In this document: one piece after another, positions 35,605 through 44,190 of the stretch
How the letters are laid out: every line of letters begins with the position of its first letter
Position numbering within the stretch: position 1 is the stretch's first letter
NCBI RefSeq assembly: GCF_026650985.1
Contig: NZ_CP086239.1
Coordinates: 2,294,001-2,358,000 of the forward strand
Origin: Clostridium estertheticum
GTDB taxonomy: Bacteria > Bacillota > Clostridia > Clostridiales > Clostridiaceae
Length of the DNA stretch: 64,000 bases
Direction of reading: 5' to 3'
Translations under genes and position numbers: made by a program
Notes under the pieces: model-generated
Database searches by the model: none
The model's input: the letters and a program-made list of their open reading frames with translations, nothing else
Told to the model about the DNA's origin: nothing

Positions 35605-36360
35605 CTATATCAAAGGCCTTACTGCAGCTATTGCTGTCACAGCTATAATAATGTATCTAAAGTACTTTTCATTTATTTTTTTAATTAAAAGCATACCTAG
35701 TAGTGCACCTATTGCAATATATGGTATCATTCCAATGCTAAGAATAATTGTTTTAGTGGAAATATTATGCCAAAACAAAATTTGTAATGGAACCTTAGTT
35801 AAATTGATTAGAAAGAAAAACCAAGCTGTTGTGCCCATAAAATCATTTTTTTTAAAGTTCATGGTTAATAAATAAACACTAAATATAGGTCCTGCCGCAT
35901 TTCCAATCATGGATGTAAAACCAGTAGCAATTCCCGCTAGTGCATAAAACCATTTGTTTTGTGGAACCTTTAAATTTTCGCCCTTTTTTTCAGTGTAAAT
36001 TAAAGCTACTAAACAAAGTAAAACTGAAACAGATATAACTGCCTTAAATTGTTTATCATTAATTAGATTTCCAACTACAATACCCATTACTAATCCTATA
36101 AGTGTCCATGGCAAAAGCTTTTTTATGTTTTTCCAATCCGCATGTCGATTATAATAATAAAGTGCGAAAACATCTCCTATTATTAACAGTGGAAGGATAA
36201 CTCCAGTTGATTCTTTTCCCCCAAAAACACTCGCAATAATTGGTATAACAGGCATTAAAAAGCCACTAATTCCAGTCTTTGAAAACCCTACTAAAAATGC
36301 AGCTATTATTACCCAACACCATTGAATCATAGATAAATCAAATGTATGAAAAATTGACAT
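35605..36360 (-). CDS. TauE/SafE-family membrane transporter
   Basis: This ~251-residue protein has about eight helices with the TauE/SafE pattern: AAFLVGFSKTGISGFLMP in TM1 and TGFTSMIGNAAGPIFSVYLL in the second half. These proteins export sulfite, sulfonates or small organic anions. I chose the ATG at 36360 because an in-frame GTG upstream overlaps the AGAGGTG site. It follows an MFS gene, cyclase, SDR and cupin on the same strand and may move a product of that pathway, such as an organic acid. The substrate is unknown. Confidence 0.85.
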   Translation of the reverse strand: MSIFHTFDLSMIQWCWVIIAAFLVGFSKTGISGFLMPVIPIIASVFGGKESTGVILPLLIIGDVFALYYYNRHADWKNIKKLLPWTLIGLVMGIVVGNLINDKQFKAVISVSVLLCLVALIYTEKKGENLKVPQNKWFYALAGIATGFTSMIGNAAGPIFSVYLLTMNFKKNDFMGTTAWFFFLINLTKVPLQILFWHNISTKTIILSIGMIPYIAIGALLGMLLIKKINEKYFRYIIIAVTAIAAVRPLI

Positions 36361-36401
36361 TACTCTCACCTCTTTTTATTTGCATTTTACAAATAGAAAC
36401 T

Positions 36402-36424
36402 GACACCTGTTAAATACAGGTGTC
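36402..36424. terminator. Weak hairpin between MFS and TauE genes
   Basis: GACACCTG / CAGGTGTC stem with a seven-base loop but a poor T run; may be a processing site or attenuator rather than a full terminator. Confidence 0.4.
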
Positions 36425-36479
36425 TTATAATTATAGTAAATTATTTAAATTTTGATAAATACAATTCAAATTCTTTCAT

Positions 36480-37694
36480 CTATACTTCTATTGGAGATTT
36501 TTCTTCGATATCTACTACTATTTTATTAGGATTTTTTATTGCTATAAACAAAGTTACGATTGTAGCAATAATCAACATAACAGCTGAAAATCCAAATAAA
36601 AATCTAGGTGTGCCATTCCCTGAAATAGTTAATATAGCAAGTTGAGCAAATGGGGCTATTAGATATCCAATGTGAATACCGCTAGTTACAAGACCATATG
36701 CAGCATCTCTATGATTCGCCTCAACTTTTTGAGATGTTAAGTTCAAGATATAAGGTGTAAGCATTCCTGAACCAAGTCCAATCAAAAGATTACCAAAAGT
36801 TTGAGTTGCAAAAGAATGAGTCAAAAACATCACTACATATCCAACAGCGAAAAACGCTATAGATATAGAGACTAAATAATTTTTAGTTTTTTTATAAAAC
36901 TCTGGAAAAACTGCACCAGATAAAATACTGGCAAGTCCTGGGAAACAAATTGCTATACCAATCATCCAAGGCAAGCCTATTTTTTCTTTAACCATAAACA
37001 ATGCCATGTTTGTAATGTTAAAAGCAAAGAATAACCAGTTGACTGCCATAAAAGCAACTAATGCCCACGCAATCTTTGGAATACCATTGGTTGCCATACG
37101 ATCTTTCACTATAACAGTGGGTTTCTTCTTTGGATCAGATTTGGGTAATCCAAATATTGCAATAACCATGATTACAAGAGGAATGCTAAAGCATAAGAAT
37201 GGATATCTCCATCCGAGCAGTAAAATGAATCCTACAGCAATACTATCAAGCACATTTGCAATATTAGCTACTGAAGTAGCTAAGCCAAGCATTCTTTGCC
37301 TTTTAGTTCCTTCAAAATGTTCTGCAATCATCGCATTTGGCAAAGGTAATACCAGTCCAACTCCAATACCTGTAACTAATCTACAAATCAATATTTGATT
37401 CATAGTCTGAGCAAGGAACGGCAACATTCCGGTAATACCATAAATCAATAACCCCAAGATGATTATATTTCTTTTATCATATCGTTTAGCTAGTTTTCCT
37501 GCAAGCACACTCATGGGAATGGATGTAAAAAATGGTATAATAACAATCAATTGCAATTGGAAAGTTGATGCAGAGGGAAATGCTGCTCCTATTGAACCTA
37601 AGATAGGAGCAACTACGGAGAGCTCGTATATCCATACAAATGGTATCAATAACATTGCAAAAACATTAAATTTTGTTAACTTTAAATTTTTCAT
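36480..37694 (-). CDS. MFS transporter, candidate aromatic/phloroglucinol uptake
   Basis: The 404-residue carrier has 12 predicted helices and the family motif region AGKLAKRYDKRNII between TM2 and TM3, plus GIGVGLVLPLPNAMIAEHF in TM4-5. I chose the ATG at 37694, correctly spaced from GGAGG; a Met eight codons earlier is not. It lies downstream of the cyclase gene after a hairpin, on the same strand as the proposed phloroglucinol genes, so uptake of the aromatic or export of a product is plausible. Family alone does not give the substrate. Confidence 0.82.
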   Translation of the reverse strand: MKNLKLTKFNVFAMLLIPFVWIYELSVVAPILGSIGAAFPSASTFQLQLIVIIPFFTSIPMSVLAGKLAKRYDKRNIIILGLLIYGITGMLPFLAQTMNQILICRLVTGIGVGLVLPLPNAMIAEHFEGTKRQRMLGLATSVANIANVLDSIAVGFILLLGWRYPFLCFSIPLVIMVIAIFGLPKSDPKKKPTVIVKDRMATNGIPKIAWALVAFMAVNWLFFAFNITNMALFMVKEKIGLPWMIGIAICFPGLASILSGAVFPEFYKKTKNYLVSISIAFFAVGYVVMFLTHSFATQTFGNLLIGLGSGMLTPYILNLTSQKVEANHRDAAYGLVTSGIHIGYLIAPFAQLAILTISGNGTPRFLFGFSAVMLIIATIVTLFIAIKNPNKIVVDIEEKSPIEV

Positions 37695-37767
37695 AACATC
37701 CTCCAGTTTTTCTTTCATTTATTTTCTTATACAATCTAATCTGCATATTTAAAATATGTCAAAACAT

Positions 37768-37821
37768 TAAGGGAAGCAATTTAGAATCTTCTATATACAA
37801 AGTATTCCATTGCTTCCCTTA
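37768..37821 (-). terminator. Long-loop hairpin after the cyclase gene
   Basis: TAAGGGAAGCAAT / ATTGCTTCCCTTA, 13 bp perfect, with a 28-base loop. On the minus strand it is followed by TGTTTTG. It probably reduces transcription into the MFS gene. Confidence 0.55.
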
Positions 37822-37875
37822 GCACCTTTTTTTATATTTTTTCATAATTGCTAATTGTTATTTAACTATTTTTTT

Positions 37876-38814
37876 CTATATACATCCACCATAATTATAA
37901 ACTCTTTCAGGAACATCATTCAAATCATCTTCATCTATTTCCGCAACGCATCTAACCATAGATCCATCACCCATGTACCATCTGATTGGTAAGCACAAGA
38001 ATCTAAATCGTTTTCCAGATACCTTGTCTAAATTTCCACCAAGGTTTTCAACACCAACGATACCATGTCCTAACAATTCTTTATGGCAAGGTTCCCATGT
38101 GCCCCAACATCCGATTGCTTCTAATTTACCAAATTTAGCATCATATGCTTCTTTACCATGAATTCTAATATATTCATCTTTATCAAATTCAGCATATGCT
38201 TCTTCACCGAACTGCTCTTTATATTCTTCTGTGATTGGTTTTCCTGAAGCACCAAGTAAGTTCAAACGTGTAGCACCGTTATTACCCATAGCTGTATGAA
38301 GAGGGTGATCAAGAGCTTGCATGTCCATGGCTACACATTTAACTTTGTGTTTTACAAACCATTTTCCTGCATCAACGCCTGTACCACATGAGTAATGATA
38401 GTAGTCTTTTGAATCATCAAATTTACGATGCATTCCTGTATTTAAGCAAACGACCATTCCTTCTAATTCTTCTGGTTTAATATTTGCACGTTTGCAAGCA
38501 TCTTCAAGATGTTCTGGCAGGATTAATCCCCAACGTTCAATTTCAATTTCAAGACAAACTGCATCACCCATGTATGCATCAACTGGCATTTCATGAGTAT
38601 AACGAGCTCTCTTGCCATTGAATTCAATTTCCATAACGTGACGTGGTGCATCACAATGTGTACCAGTGTGCTGAACACAATCGATTCTTTGTGTAAGAAC
38701 ACCACCTTTTGCCAATGTATGCATGGAATCTACTACTGGCTTTGCAAAATAAGGCCACCTTGGTATATCAGCGCTGAATGGATGAGTTAAATCTACAAAT
38801 ACTTTCTTTCCCAT
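37876..38814 (-). CDS. Cyclase-family metal hydrolase, candidate dihydrophloroglucinol cyclohydrolase
   Basis: The 312-residue enzyme has the family's metal-binding motif HTGTHCDAPRH (His49, His53, Asp55, His59). Other cyclase-family members are kynurenine formamidase and isatin hydrolase. It is longer than most (usual ~210-270 aa), with an insert of about 40 residues (~190-235). In the known clostridial phloroglucinol pathway a cyclase-family enzyme opens dihydrophloroglucinol to 3-hydroxy-5-oxohexanoate. Its position directly after an SDR gene and the pathway genes nearby support that role. It has an AGGAGGA site. The function is inferred, not proven. Confidence 0.75.
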   Translation of the reverse strand: MGKKVFVDLTHPFSADIPRWPYFAKPVVDSMHTLAKGGVLTQRIDCVQHTGTHCDAPRHVMEIEFNGKRARYTHEMPVDAYMGDAVCLEIEIERWGLILPEHLEDACKRANIKPEELEGMVVCLNTGMHRKFDDSKDYYHYSCGTGVDAGKWFVKHKVKCVAMDMQALDHPLHTAMGNNGATRLNLLGASGKPITEEYKEQFGEEAYAEFDKDEYIRIHGKEAYDAKFGKLEAIGCWGTWEPCHKELLGHGIVGVENLGGNLDKVSGKRFRFLCLPIRWYMGDGSMVRCVAEIDEDDLNDVPERVYNYGGCI

Positions 38815-38883
38815 TTATTATTCCTCCTAATTTTTATTAAAGTAATATGTTATTTTATAAGATCTTTAACTTTGTAATATACA

Positions 38884-39669
38884 TTAATTAGCCCAATATC
38901 CGCCTTCAGTAGCAACATTTGCACCTGTCATGAAATCACTGGCACTTGAAGCAAGGAATATACATGGTCCTATAAAGTCATCTGGTTCACCAAGTCTGCC
39001 AATTGGAAGTCGTTTTAAGAAATTTTTGTAAATAGCACTTTCTGGATCGAACATCCATTCAGTTAAATCTGATCTAAATACTGTTGGGTTAATAGTGTTA
39101 ACATTTATTTTATATTTAGCTGTCCATTCACATGCAAGCGTCTGAGCCATAAGGTCAATACCAGCTTTTGCAGTGCAGTAACCTGTATAACCAGCCATAC
39201 CCATTTTTGAACGAGCAGAAGACACCAAAATAACTTTTCCGCCTTTTCCTTGATCAATCATCTGTTTTCCAACATATTTACAATAAAGCCATGTACCTTG
39301 AACATCAGAATCCATAATTTTTTTCCATTCTGATAATTCTTGTTCTATAATTGGCTGTGGATGGTTGTATCCTGCAGCTGTTACTAATACATTAACCTCT
39401 CCAAATTTTGAGGTAACATCTTTAACGACCTTGATTACATCTGCCTCTACTGCTGGATCTCCTATTGAATAACCACATTCAATTCCTTGTGCTTCAAGTT
39501 CAGTACAAACTGCTTTACATTTATCATCGCTACGTCCTGTAACAAAAACCTTCATACCTGCAAAACCATATCCGAAAGAAATTGCTTTTCCGAGAGCTCC
39601 TGTAGCGCCTGTAATAAGCACAACTTTCCCTTTAACATCAAACAAATTGTTTACAAATTGTTTTTCCAT
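38884..39669 (-). CDS. SDR oxidoreductase, candidate phloroglucinol reductase
   Basis: This ~261-residue classical short-chain dehydrogenase has the cofactor motif TGATGALG (~20-27), the active-site Ser in LVSSARS (~150-151) and Tyr164/Lys168 of YCTAK. I chose the ATG at 39669 because an in-frame GTG upstream sits inside the AGGTGG site. Phloroglucinol reductase of anaerobes is an NADPH-dependent SDR that reduces the ring to dihydrophloroglucinol. The gene is between a cupin and the cyclase-type hydrolase that would act next, with 69 bases to the latter. A gluconate or sugar dehydrogenase role is the main alternative. Confidence 0.78.
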   Translation of the reverse strand: MEKQFVNNLFDVKGKVVLITGATGALGKAISFGYGFAGMKVFVTGRSDDKCKAVCTELEAQGIECGYSIGDPAVEADVIKVVKDVTSKFGEVNVLVTAAGYNHPQPIIEQELSEWKKIMDSDVQGTWLYCKYVGKQMIDQGKGGKVILVSSARSKMGMAGYTGYCTAKAGIDLMAQTLACEWTAKYKINVNTINPTVFRSDLTEWMFDPESAIYKNFLKRLPIGRLGEPDDFIGPCIFLASSASDFMTGANVATEGGYWAN

Positions 39670-39711
39670 TATTAACACCACCTGCTTAAAGATTTTTAAT
39701 GATTTAATATT

Positions 39712-40050
39712 CTAGTTATTAACTACTACTAAAATAGTTACTGGCATATTTGTATTATTTGTTATTTTTCTTCCTTCAAATGGTGGAATGAAAAGAGTGT
39801 CCCATTTATTTAACACAAAAGTCTCTGTTTTACTTGTAACGGTAAGTTGTCCCTCTAAAATCATATAAACTTTTTCTGTTGGAGAATCCTCATAATCATA
39901 TTCAGATCCACCTGCTGGAAGAAAATGTGTAAGACCCATCCAAAATTTTGTAGCACCTGTTTCTGCTTTACCTTGTAGTTTTAAAGTAGTACAATCAAAA
40001 TGCTTCGGTGCCTTATAAGGTTTAACATCATTAAAATCAACTTTTTTCAT
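39712..40050 (-). CDS. Small cupin-domain protein, first gene of the sigma-54 operon
   Basis: This 112-residue single-domain cupin has the two family motifs, GGSEYDYEDSPTEKVYMILEGQLTV and a later WDTLFIPPFEGRKITNN. The usual metal-binding His residues are largely replaced (Ser/Tyr/Glu in motif 1), so it may bind a ligand without being a standard dioxygenase. I chose the ATG at 40050, spaced 8 bases from GGGAGG. It is the first gene after a sigma-54 promoter and precedes the SDR and cyclase. Its role is unknown; isomerase or sensor are possible. Confidence 0.7.
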   Translation of the reverse strand: MKKVDFNDVKPYKAPKHFDCTTLKLQGKAETGATKFWMGLTHFLPAGGSEYDYEDSPTEKVYMILEGQLTVTSKTETFVLNKWDTLFIPPFEGRKITNNTNMPVTILVVVNN

Positions 40051-40161
40051 TTTCATAACCTCCCATTATTTTTTGTTAAATATATATCTACCAAATCGTT
40101 TTCATAATGTTTTTTATCGATATGATAAATTTTATTTCATCATATCTGTATTTACTTATAT

Positions 40162-40177
40162 AGCAATGATCATGCCA
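40162..40177 (-). promoter_or_regulatory. Sigma-54 (-24/-12) promoter of the cupin-SDR-cyclase operon
   Basis: On the minus strand TGGCATGATCATTGCT matches TGGCACG-N4-TTGCW except for one C-to-T. It lies about 110 bases upstream of the cupin start, and the same sequence form precedes the CoA-transferase operon at 45543. Confidence 0.82.
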
Positions 40178-40297
40178 AATTCACATAAATCAGCTTTTAA
40201 TTTATCTAAAGGATGCTCAACCTTTGTAGTCGTCTATTAATTTTTATCGTTAAATTCATAACATATATCATTCCTGTTTTAATTTTAAAAATACTTT

Positions 40298-40401
40298 TAA
40301 TACAAGTTTGTATCACTTTTCTATTTTATAAAGAACATTCTATGAGGTTACTCAACTCACGAAGTAATACAAGATTGTATTAGAAAATACATTCTTGTAT
40401 T
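40298..40401. promoter_or_regulatory. Cluster of three enhancer-like palindromes
   Basis: Sites at 40298-40315 (TAATACAAGTTTGTATCA), 40365-40382 (TAATACAAGATTGTATTA) and 40386-40401 (AATACATTCTTGTATT). All share AATACA-N4-TGTAT(T/C). They lie 120-240 bases upstream of the sigma-54 promoter, as expected of activator binding sites. Confidence 0.7.
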
Positions 40402-40433
40402 ATTGACTTTGAATTAAATTGTTTTGTACAACA

Positions 40434-40462
40434 AAAAAAGCCATTAAAATTAATGACTTTTT
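40434..40462 (-). terminator. Terminator after the sigma-54 activator gene
   Basis: AAAAAGCCATTAA / TTAATGACTTTTT stem with one mismatch, then a T run on the minus strand. Confidence 0.7.
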
Positions 40463-40502
40463 AAAATGATTTATTTCCATAACAAACCTCATTGATAAAA
40501 AT

Positions 40503-42047
40503 TTATGCATTGTTCAATCTTACTCCCAAAGCCTTTGCTTTCCTAAAAACTGTAGGTTGAGTAACTCCTAAAACCTTTGCTGCTTTATAGGTGCTTCCAT
40601 AATTTTTTAAAGCAAGTTCTATCATTTCTTTTTCTAAAGCATCCACAGCTTCTCTAAGTGTTAAAGCATGATCCGTAAAATGTATTTCCGGTTTATTGTT
40701 TCCAATTATATTTATTATGTGGGTATATGTTATGTACTTTTCATCATCAACTACAAGCAATCTTTCAATAACATTCTGTAATTCTCTAACATTTCCTGGC
40801 CAATCATACTGTTCAAATGCGCTTATAGCCATGTCTCCAAAGCTTTTTTCTTTACTATATTTAAGATTGAATTTTTCCAAAAATTCATTTGCAAAAATAG
40901 AAATATCAGCCTTTCTTTCCCTTAGTGGAGGAATTCTAATTGGTACAACATTAAGGCGATAAAACAAATCTTCTCTAAATTTGCCTTGTTTTATTAATTC
41001 GCTTAGTATCTGATTAGTAGATGCAATCACTCTTACATCTAGTTTTATGCTTTTTACACCACCTACTCTCATTAATTCCTTTTCTTGAAGAACTCTGAGT
41101 AATTTTGATTGTAGTGATAAAGGCATTTCCCCAATTTCATCTAAAAGTATAGTGCCACCATTTGCAAGTTCAAACATGCCTAGCTTTTCTTTGTTTTGAG
41201 CACCTGTAAATGCTCCTTTTTCATATCCAAATAATTCGGATTCAATTAGAGAGTCTGGTATAGCCGCACAATTTACTTTTATATATGGTTCATTTTTTCT
41301 ATTACTTCTATCATGAATTTCTTTTGAAACTACTTCTTTTCCACAACCAGTTTCACCTGTTATCAAAATTGTAGCTGCTGTCTTTGCAACATAACTCACT
41401 ATTTCTTTAAGTTCCATCATCTTCGTGCTTTCTCCAATGATGTTAACATGCTTTCCTTTTTTATTCCTATAGTAATTTAATTCATGCAGATATTTTTCAC
41501 TCTTTTTCTCTACACTTTCTAATTTATCTCTTAATTTCAATAATTCTGTTAAATCTCTCATCACTGTTAAAACATGCGTTACCTCTCCTTTATCATTAAA
41601 AAATGGGTTCCCAGTTATTAACACCTTTTTCTTGTTATTATTAATTGTAGACAACATTGTTATTTTCTTCTTTTGCTCAATAACCAATAAAGATACTGCA
41701 TTATTAAAATATCCTTTATCCAATAAAAGCTGAATATTTTCTCCTATTACTTCTTTTTCTTTTATTCCTGTAATTTCTGTGTATCCTTTATTTATCGCCG
41801 TAACAATTCCCTTGTTATCAACTATGCATATACCATCGGATACTGCATCTCCAATAGCAAATGCACTTAATTCTCGCTGCTTATACTCTCTAAGTTGCCT
41901 TAATTCAGCCTTTTGTCTTGCATAGTTCTTCTTATATGCACTTAATACTTTAAAAGTCACGTCATCTACTTCTAGAACTTCTAAATCTTTTATTCCTTCA
42001 ATTTCTTCATCATCTATACAATCGTTTTCAACAAAAAATTTATTCAT
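40503..42047 (-). CDS. PAS-AAA+-Fis sigma-54-dependent transcriptional activator
   Basis: The 514-residue regulator has a PAS domain (~60-180, GICIVDNKGIVTAINKGYTE), an AAA+ domain (~205-435) with Walker A GETGCGKE and the sigma-54 contact loop GAFTGA, and a C-terminal Fis-type HTH (~470-510, STYKAAKVLGVTQPTVFRKA). It binds DNA upstream and drives sigma-54 RNA polymerase when its PAS domain senses a signal. It sits between two operons that both have sigma-54 promoters and shared palindromes, so it is the likely pathway regulator. The inducer may be phloroglucinol or a related compound. Confidence 0.92.
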   Translation of the reverse strand: MNKFFVENDCIDDEEIEGIKDLEVLEVDDVTFKVLSAYKKNYARQKAELRQLREYKQRELSAFAIGDAVSDGICIVDNKGIVTAINKGYTEITGIKEKEVIGENIQLLLDKGYFNNAVSLLVIEQKKKITMLSTINNNKKKVLITGNPFFNDKGEVTHVLTVMRDLTELLKLRDKLESVEKKSEKYLHELNYYRNKKGKHVNIIGESTKMMELKEIVSYVAKTAATILITGETGCGKEVVSKEIHDRSNRKNEPYIKVNCAAIPDSLIESELFGYEKGAFTGAQNKEKLGMFELANGGTILLDEIGEMPLSLQSKLLRVLQEKELMRVGGVKSIKLDVRVIASTNQILSELIKQGKFREDLFYRLNVVPIRIPPLRERKADISIFANEFLEKFNLKYSKEKSFGDMAISAFEQYDWPGNVRELQNVIERLLVVDDEKYITYTHIINIIGNNKPEIHFTDHALTLREAVDALEKEMIELALKNYGSTYKAAKVLGVTQPTVFRKAKALGVRLNNA

Positions 42048-42222
42048 GTCCTATCTCCTAACGTTACTTTATTTTAACCTTCCTATTATCTCAAATAAAT
42101 GATTTTTATTTAATTATACACTATTTGTATATATTTCTCTAAGGCTTTATCTCAATCTATATCCATTTACAAAAATCGTTTTCGACTTTATCATTCATTT
42201 TATTATATTCTTGAAATTAATT

Positions 42223-42252
42223 AAAACCCCGCGATTTCCCTAAATCGCGGGG
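42223..42252 (-). terminator. Terminator after the dehydrogenase gene
   Basis: CCCCGCGATTT / AAATCGCGGGG, 11-bp GC-rich stem with a four-base loop and TTTT on the minus strand, the strongest terminator in this region. It closes the CoA-transferase operon. Confidence 0.9.
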
Positions 42253-42285
42253 CTACTAAGTAACCCATTCTAGCATCTAAATTCA

Positions 42286-43215
42286 TTATTTATTATATAA
42301 AACCTTAATCAAATATTCTCTTAACCCATCATTTGATTCTTTAACTTGCTCAGGTGTCCATTTTTGAAATCCCTTACCAGTTTTAAACCCTATGTTTCCC
42401 TGCTTTACTTTCTCTTTTAAAAGAGGTGATGGTTCAGTAGAGCTCTCAAGATGCTTTAATATATAGCTATGAATTGAAAGTGTTAAGTCTGTCCCCACCA
42501 TATCTGCATTTTCCATAGGTCCAAGTATTGGCAATCTTAATCCAAAACCAAATTTAATAGCCTCATCAACAGTTGCAGCATCTGCTATTCCTCTTTCAAC
42601 TATTGATATAGCTTCCCTCCAAAGAGCATGTTGCAATCTATTTGCAACAAAACCCGGTACATCCTTACCTACTCTTATAGGATGTTTTTTCGCTTTCTTT
42701 AAAAGTTCCATAGTTCTATTCATAACATCCTCAGATGTATAATCCGACTTAACCACTTCGACAAGTGGAATTAAATATGGAGGATTCCAAAAATGACATC
42801 CTACTATTCTTGATTTATTACTGCATTTCTCAGATATTTCAGTAATACTCATTACTGATGTATTTGTAGCAAATATAGTATCTGGTCTACACATTGATTC
42901 AAGTCTCGCGAATAAATTTTGTTTTAACTCCATATTCTCAGGTATACATTCAATTATAAAATCAGCATCCTTTATTGCTACTTCAATATTTTCCGTTAGT
43001 ACAATTCTACTTAAAATATTACTTATTTCATCTTTTGTAATAATTTCTTTTCCCTCAAAAACTGCAAGGTTAGCCTTTATTTTATCCATACAATCATATT
43101 CAACTTTTTCTCTTATAAAGATTGTTACCTTTAACTCTTCACAGCCAGCAAATACTTGAGCTATTCCACTACCCATCATTCCTGGTCCAAATACTGTAAT
43201 ATTTTTTATACTCAA
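42286..43215 (-). CDS. 3-hydroxyacyl-CoA dehydrogenase-like, candidate 3-hydroxy-5-oxohexanoate dehydrogenase
   Basis: This ~309-residue protein has the NAD-binding GPGMMGSGIA, the catalytic His in GCHFWNPP and a Glu in LVEVVK, as in the 3HCDH family, which also includes L-carnitine dehydrogenase. The start is uncertain: a TTG at 43215 is 8 bases from GGGGAGG, whereas the ATG at 43221 is only 2 bases away. With BKACE and CoA-transferase genes upstream, it may oxidise the beta-hydroxy intermediate of phloroglucinol breakdown to triacetate. Oxidation of carnitine or another hydroxy acid is an alternative. Confidence 0.8.
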   Translation of the reverse strand: MSIKNITVFGPGMMGSGIAQVFAGCEELKVTIFIREKVEYDCMDKIKANLAVFEGKEIITKDEISNILSRIVLTENIEVAIKDADFIIECIPENMELKQNLFARLESMCRPDTIFATNTSVMSITEISEKCSNKSRIVGCHFWNPPYLIPLVEVVKSDYTSEDVMNRTMELLKKAKKHPIRVGKDVPGFVANRLQHALWREAISIVERGIADAATVDEAIKFGFGLRLPILGPMENADMVGTDLTLSIHSYILKHLESSTEPSPLLKEKVKQGNIGFKTGKGFQKWTPEQVKESNDGLREYLIKVLYNK

Positions 43216-43249
43216 AATCATTACCTCCCCAAACAATTATTTCTGTTAT

Positions 43250-43280
43250 CTATAAACAAAAGGCAGGACTTACTCCTGCC
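43250..43280 (-). terminator. Internal terminator/attenuator within the CoA-transferase operon
   Basis: GGCAGGA / TCCTGCC stem with a five-base loop, followed by TTTTGTTT on the minus strand. It lies between the BKACE gene and the dehydrogenase gene, so it may lower the amount of the last enzyme or force a separate promoter. Confidence 0.6.
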
Positions 43281-43331
43281 TCCCTATCATGTGGTCTCAT
43301 ATGTTAAACCATCTCACGGATTGCTACAATA

Positions 43332-44159
43332 TTAGCAATTCTTAAGACCTAATATAATTCTTGCCTCAGCTGGCGTTGCTATCTCTTTATCCAGTTCAGT
43401 TACAATTCTCTTTGTTCTTTCAATAAAATCTACATTGGACTTTGCTAGTTCTCCAAATCTATAATAAATATTATCTTCCATACCTACTCTTAAATTTCCA
43501 CCCAAGGCCAATGCTGCATACATAATTGGCAAATGTTGTTTACCTATTCCAAGTGCACCCCAAGTTGAATCCACAGGAATTAAGCTTTTAAGGAACATCA
43601 AGTTTTCAACTGTAGCAGTCATACCACCCGGAACTCCCAATACAAATTGGAAATGAAGAGGTGCCTTTAAAAATCCTTTTTTTAAATAATAAAGTGCATT
43701 ATAAACCATACCAGCATCGAACACTTCAATTTCCGGTTTTACGTTATTCTCTTGCATAGCTGTCCCTGCTTTTTCAAGAAACTTTGGGCTATTTTCAAAT
43801 ACAGTTGAATTCTGCCAATTCATTGATCCACAATCAAATGAAGCCATTTCAGGTTTTAATACAGAAAAAGGCTTTATTCTTATATCATCTGTTAATCCAA
43901 TTCCACCAGATGTTGTTAAATTAATTACAATATCACAAGACTTACGGACAAGCTTTACAGTTTTCTCAAATTTTTCAAAACTCATTGATGCCTGATTTTC
44001 ATCATCTCTAACATGAATATGTGCGATTGAAGCCCCAGCTTTTGCACATGCACATATTTCGTCAGCAATTTCTTCTGGTTGAAGAGGAATATATGGTGTA
44101 TCTTTTTTTTGAGGCCATGCTCCCGTTGTTGCTACAGTTAGTAATACTTTATTTTTCAT
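43332..44159 (-). CDS. BKACE-family (DUF849) beta-keto acid cleavage enzyme, candidate triacetate acetoacetate-lyase
   Basis: This ~275-residue TIM-barrel enzyme carries HIHVRDD (two metal-binding His), NLTTSGG, PEMASFDCGSMNW, FVLGVPGG and GGNLRVGMED with the later Glu ligand. The family cleaves a beta-keto acid with acetyl-CoA to give acetoacetate plus a new acyl-CoA. Triacetate would give acetoacetate plus acetoacetyl-CoA. The ATG at 44159 is spaced from AAGGAG; an in-frame start 18 bases earlier is not. It follows the CoA-transferase genes. Kce of lysine fermentation is the same family, but the other lysine-pathway genes are absent. Confidence 0.85.
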   Translation of the reverse strand: MKNKVLLTVATTGAWPQKKDTPYIPLQPEEIADEICACAKAGASIAHIHVRDDENQASMSFEKFEKTVKLVRKSCDIVINLTTSGGIGLTDDIRIKPFSVLKPEMASFDCGSMNWQNSTVFENSPKFLEKAGTAMQENNVKPEIEVFDAGMVYNALYYLKKGFLKAPLHFQFVLGVPGGMTATVENLMFLKSLIPVDSTWGALGIGKQHLPIMYAALALGGNLRVGMEDNIYYRFGELAKSNVDFIERTKRIVTELDKEIATPAEARIILGLKNC

Positions 44160-44190
44160 AATAACTCCTTCTTTCAATAATTTTTTTGTA

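Larger units (their letters stand above)
40051..40502. other. Control region between cupin operon and sigma-54 activator
   Basis: This 452-base gap holds a sigma-54 promoter (40162-40177), three AATACA-N4-TGTAT(T/C) palindromes (40298-40401) and the activator's terminator (40434-40462). Confidence 0.8.

Noticed and set aside
43332-44159. Lysine-fermentation enzyme Kce
   Set aside because: Same family, but no lysine aminomutase, 3,5-diaminohexanoate dehydrogenase or related gene is nearby.
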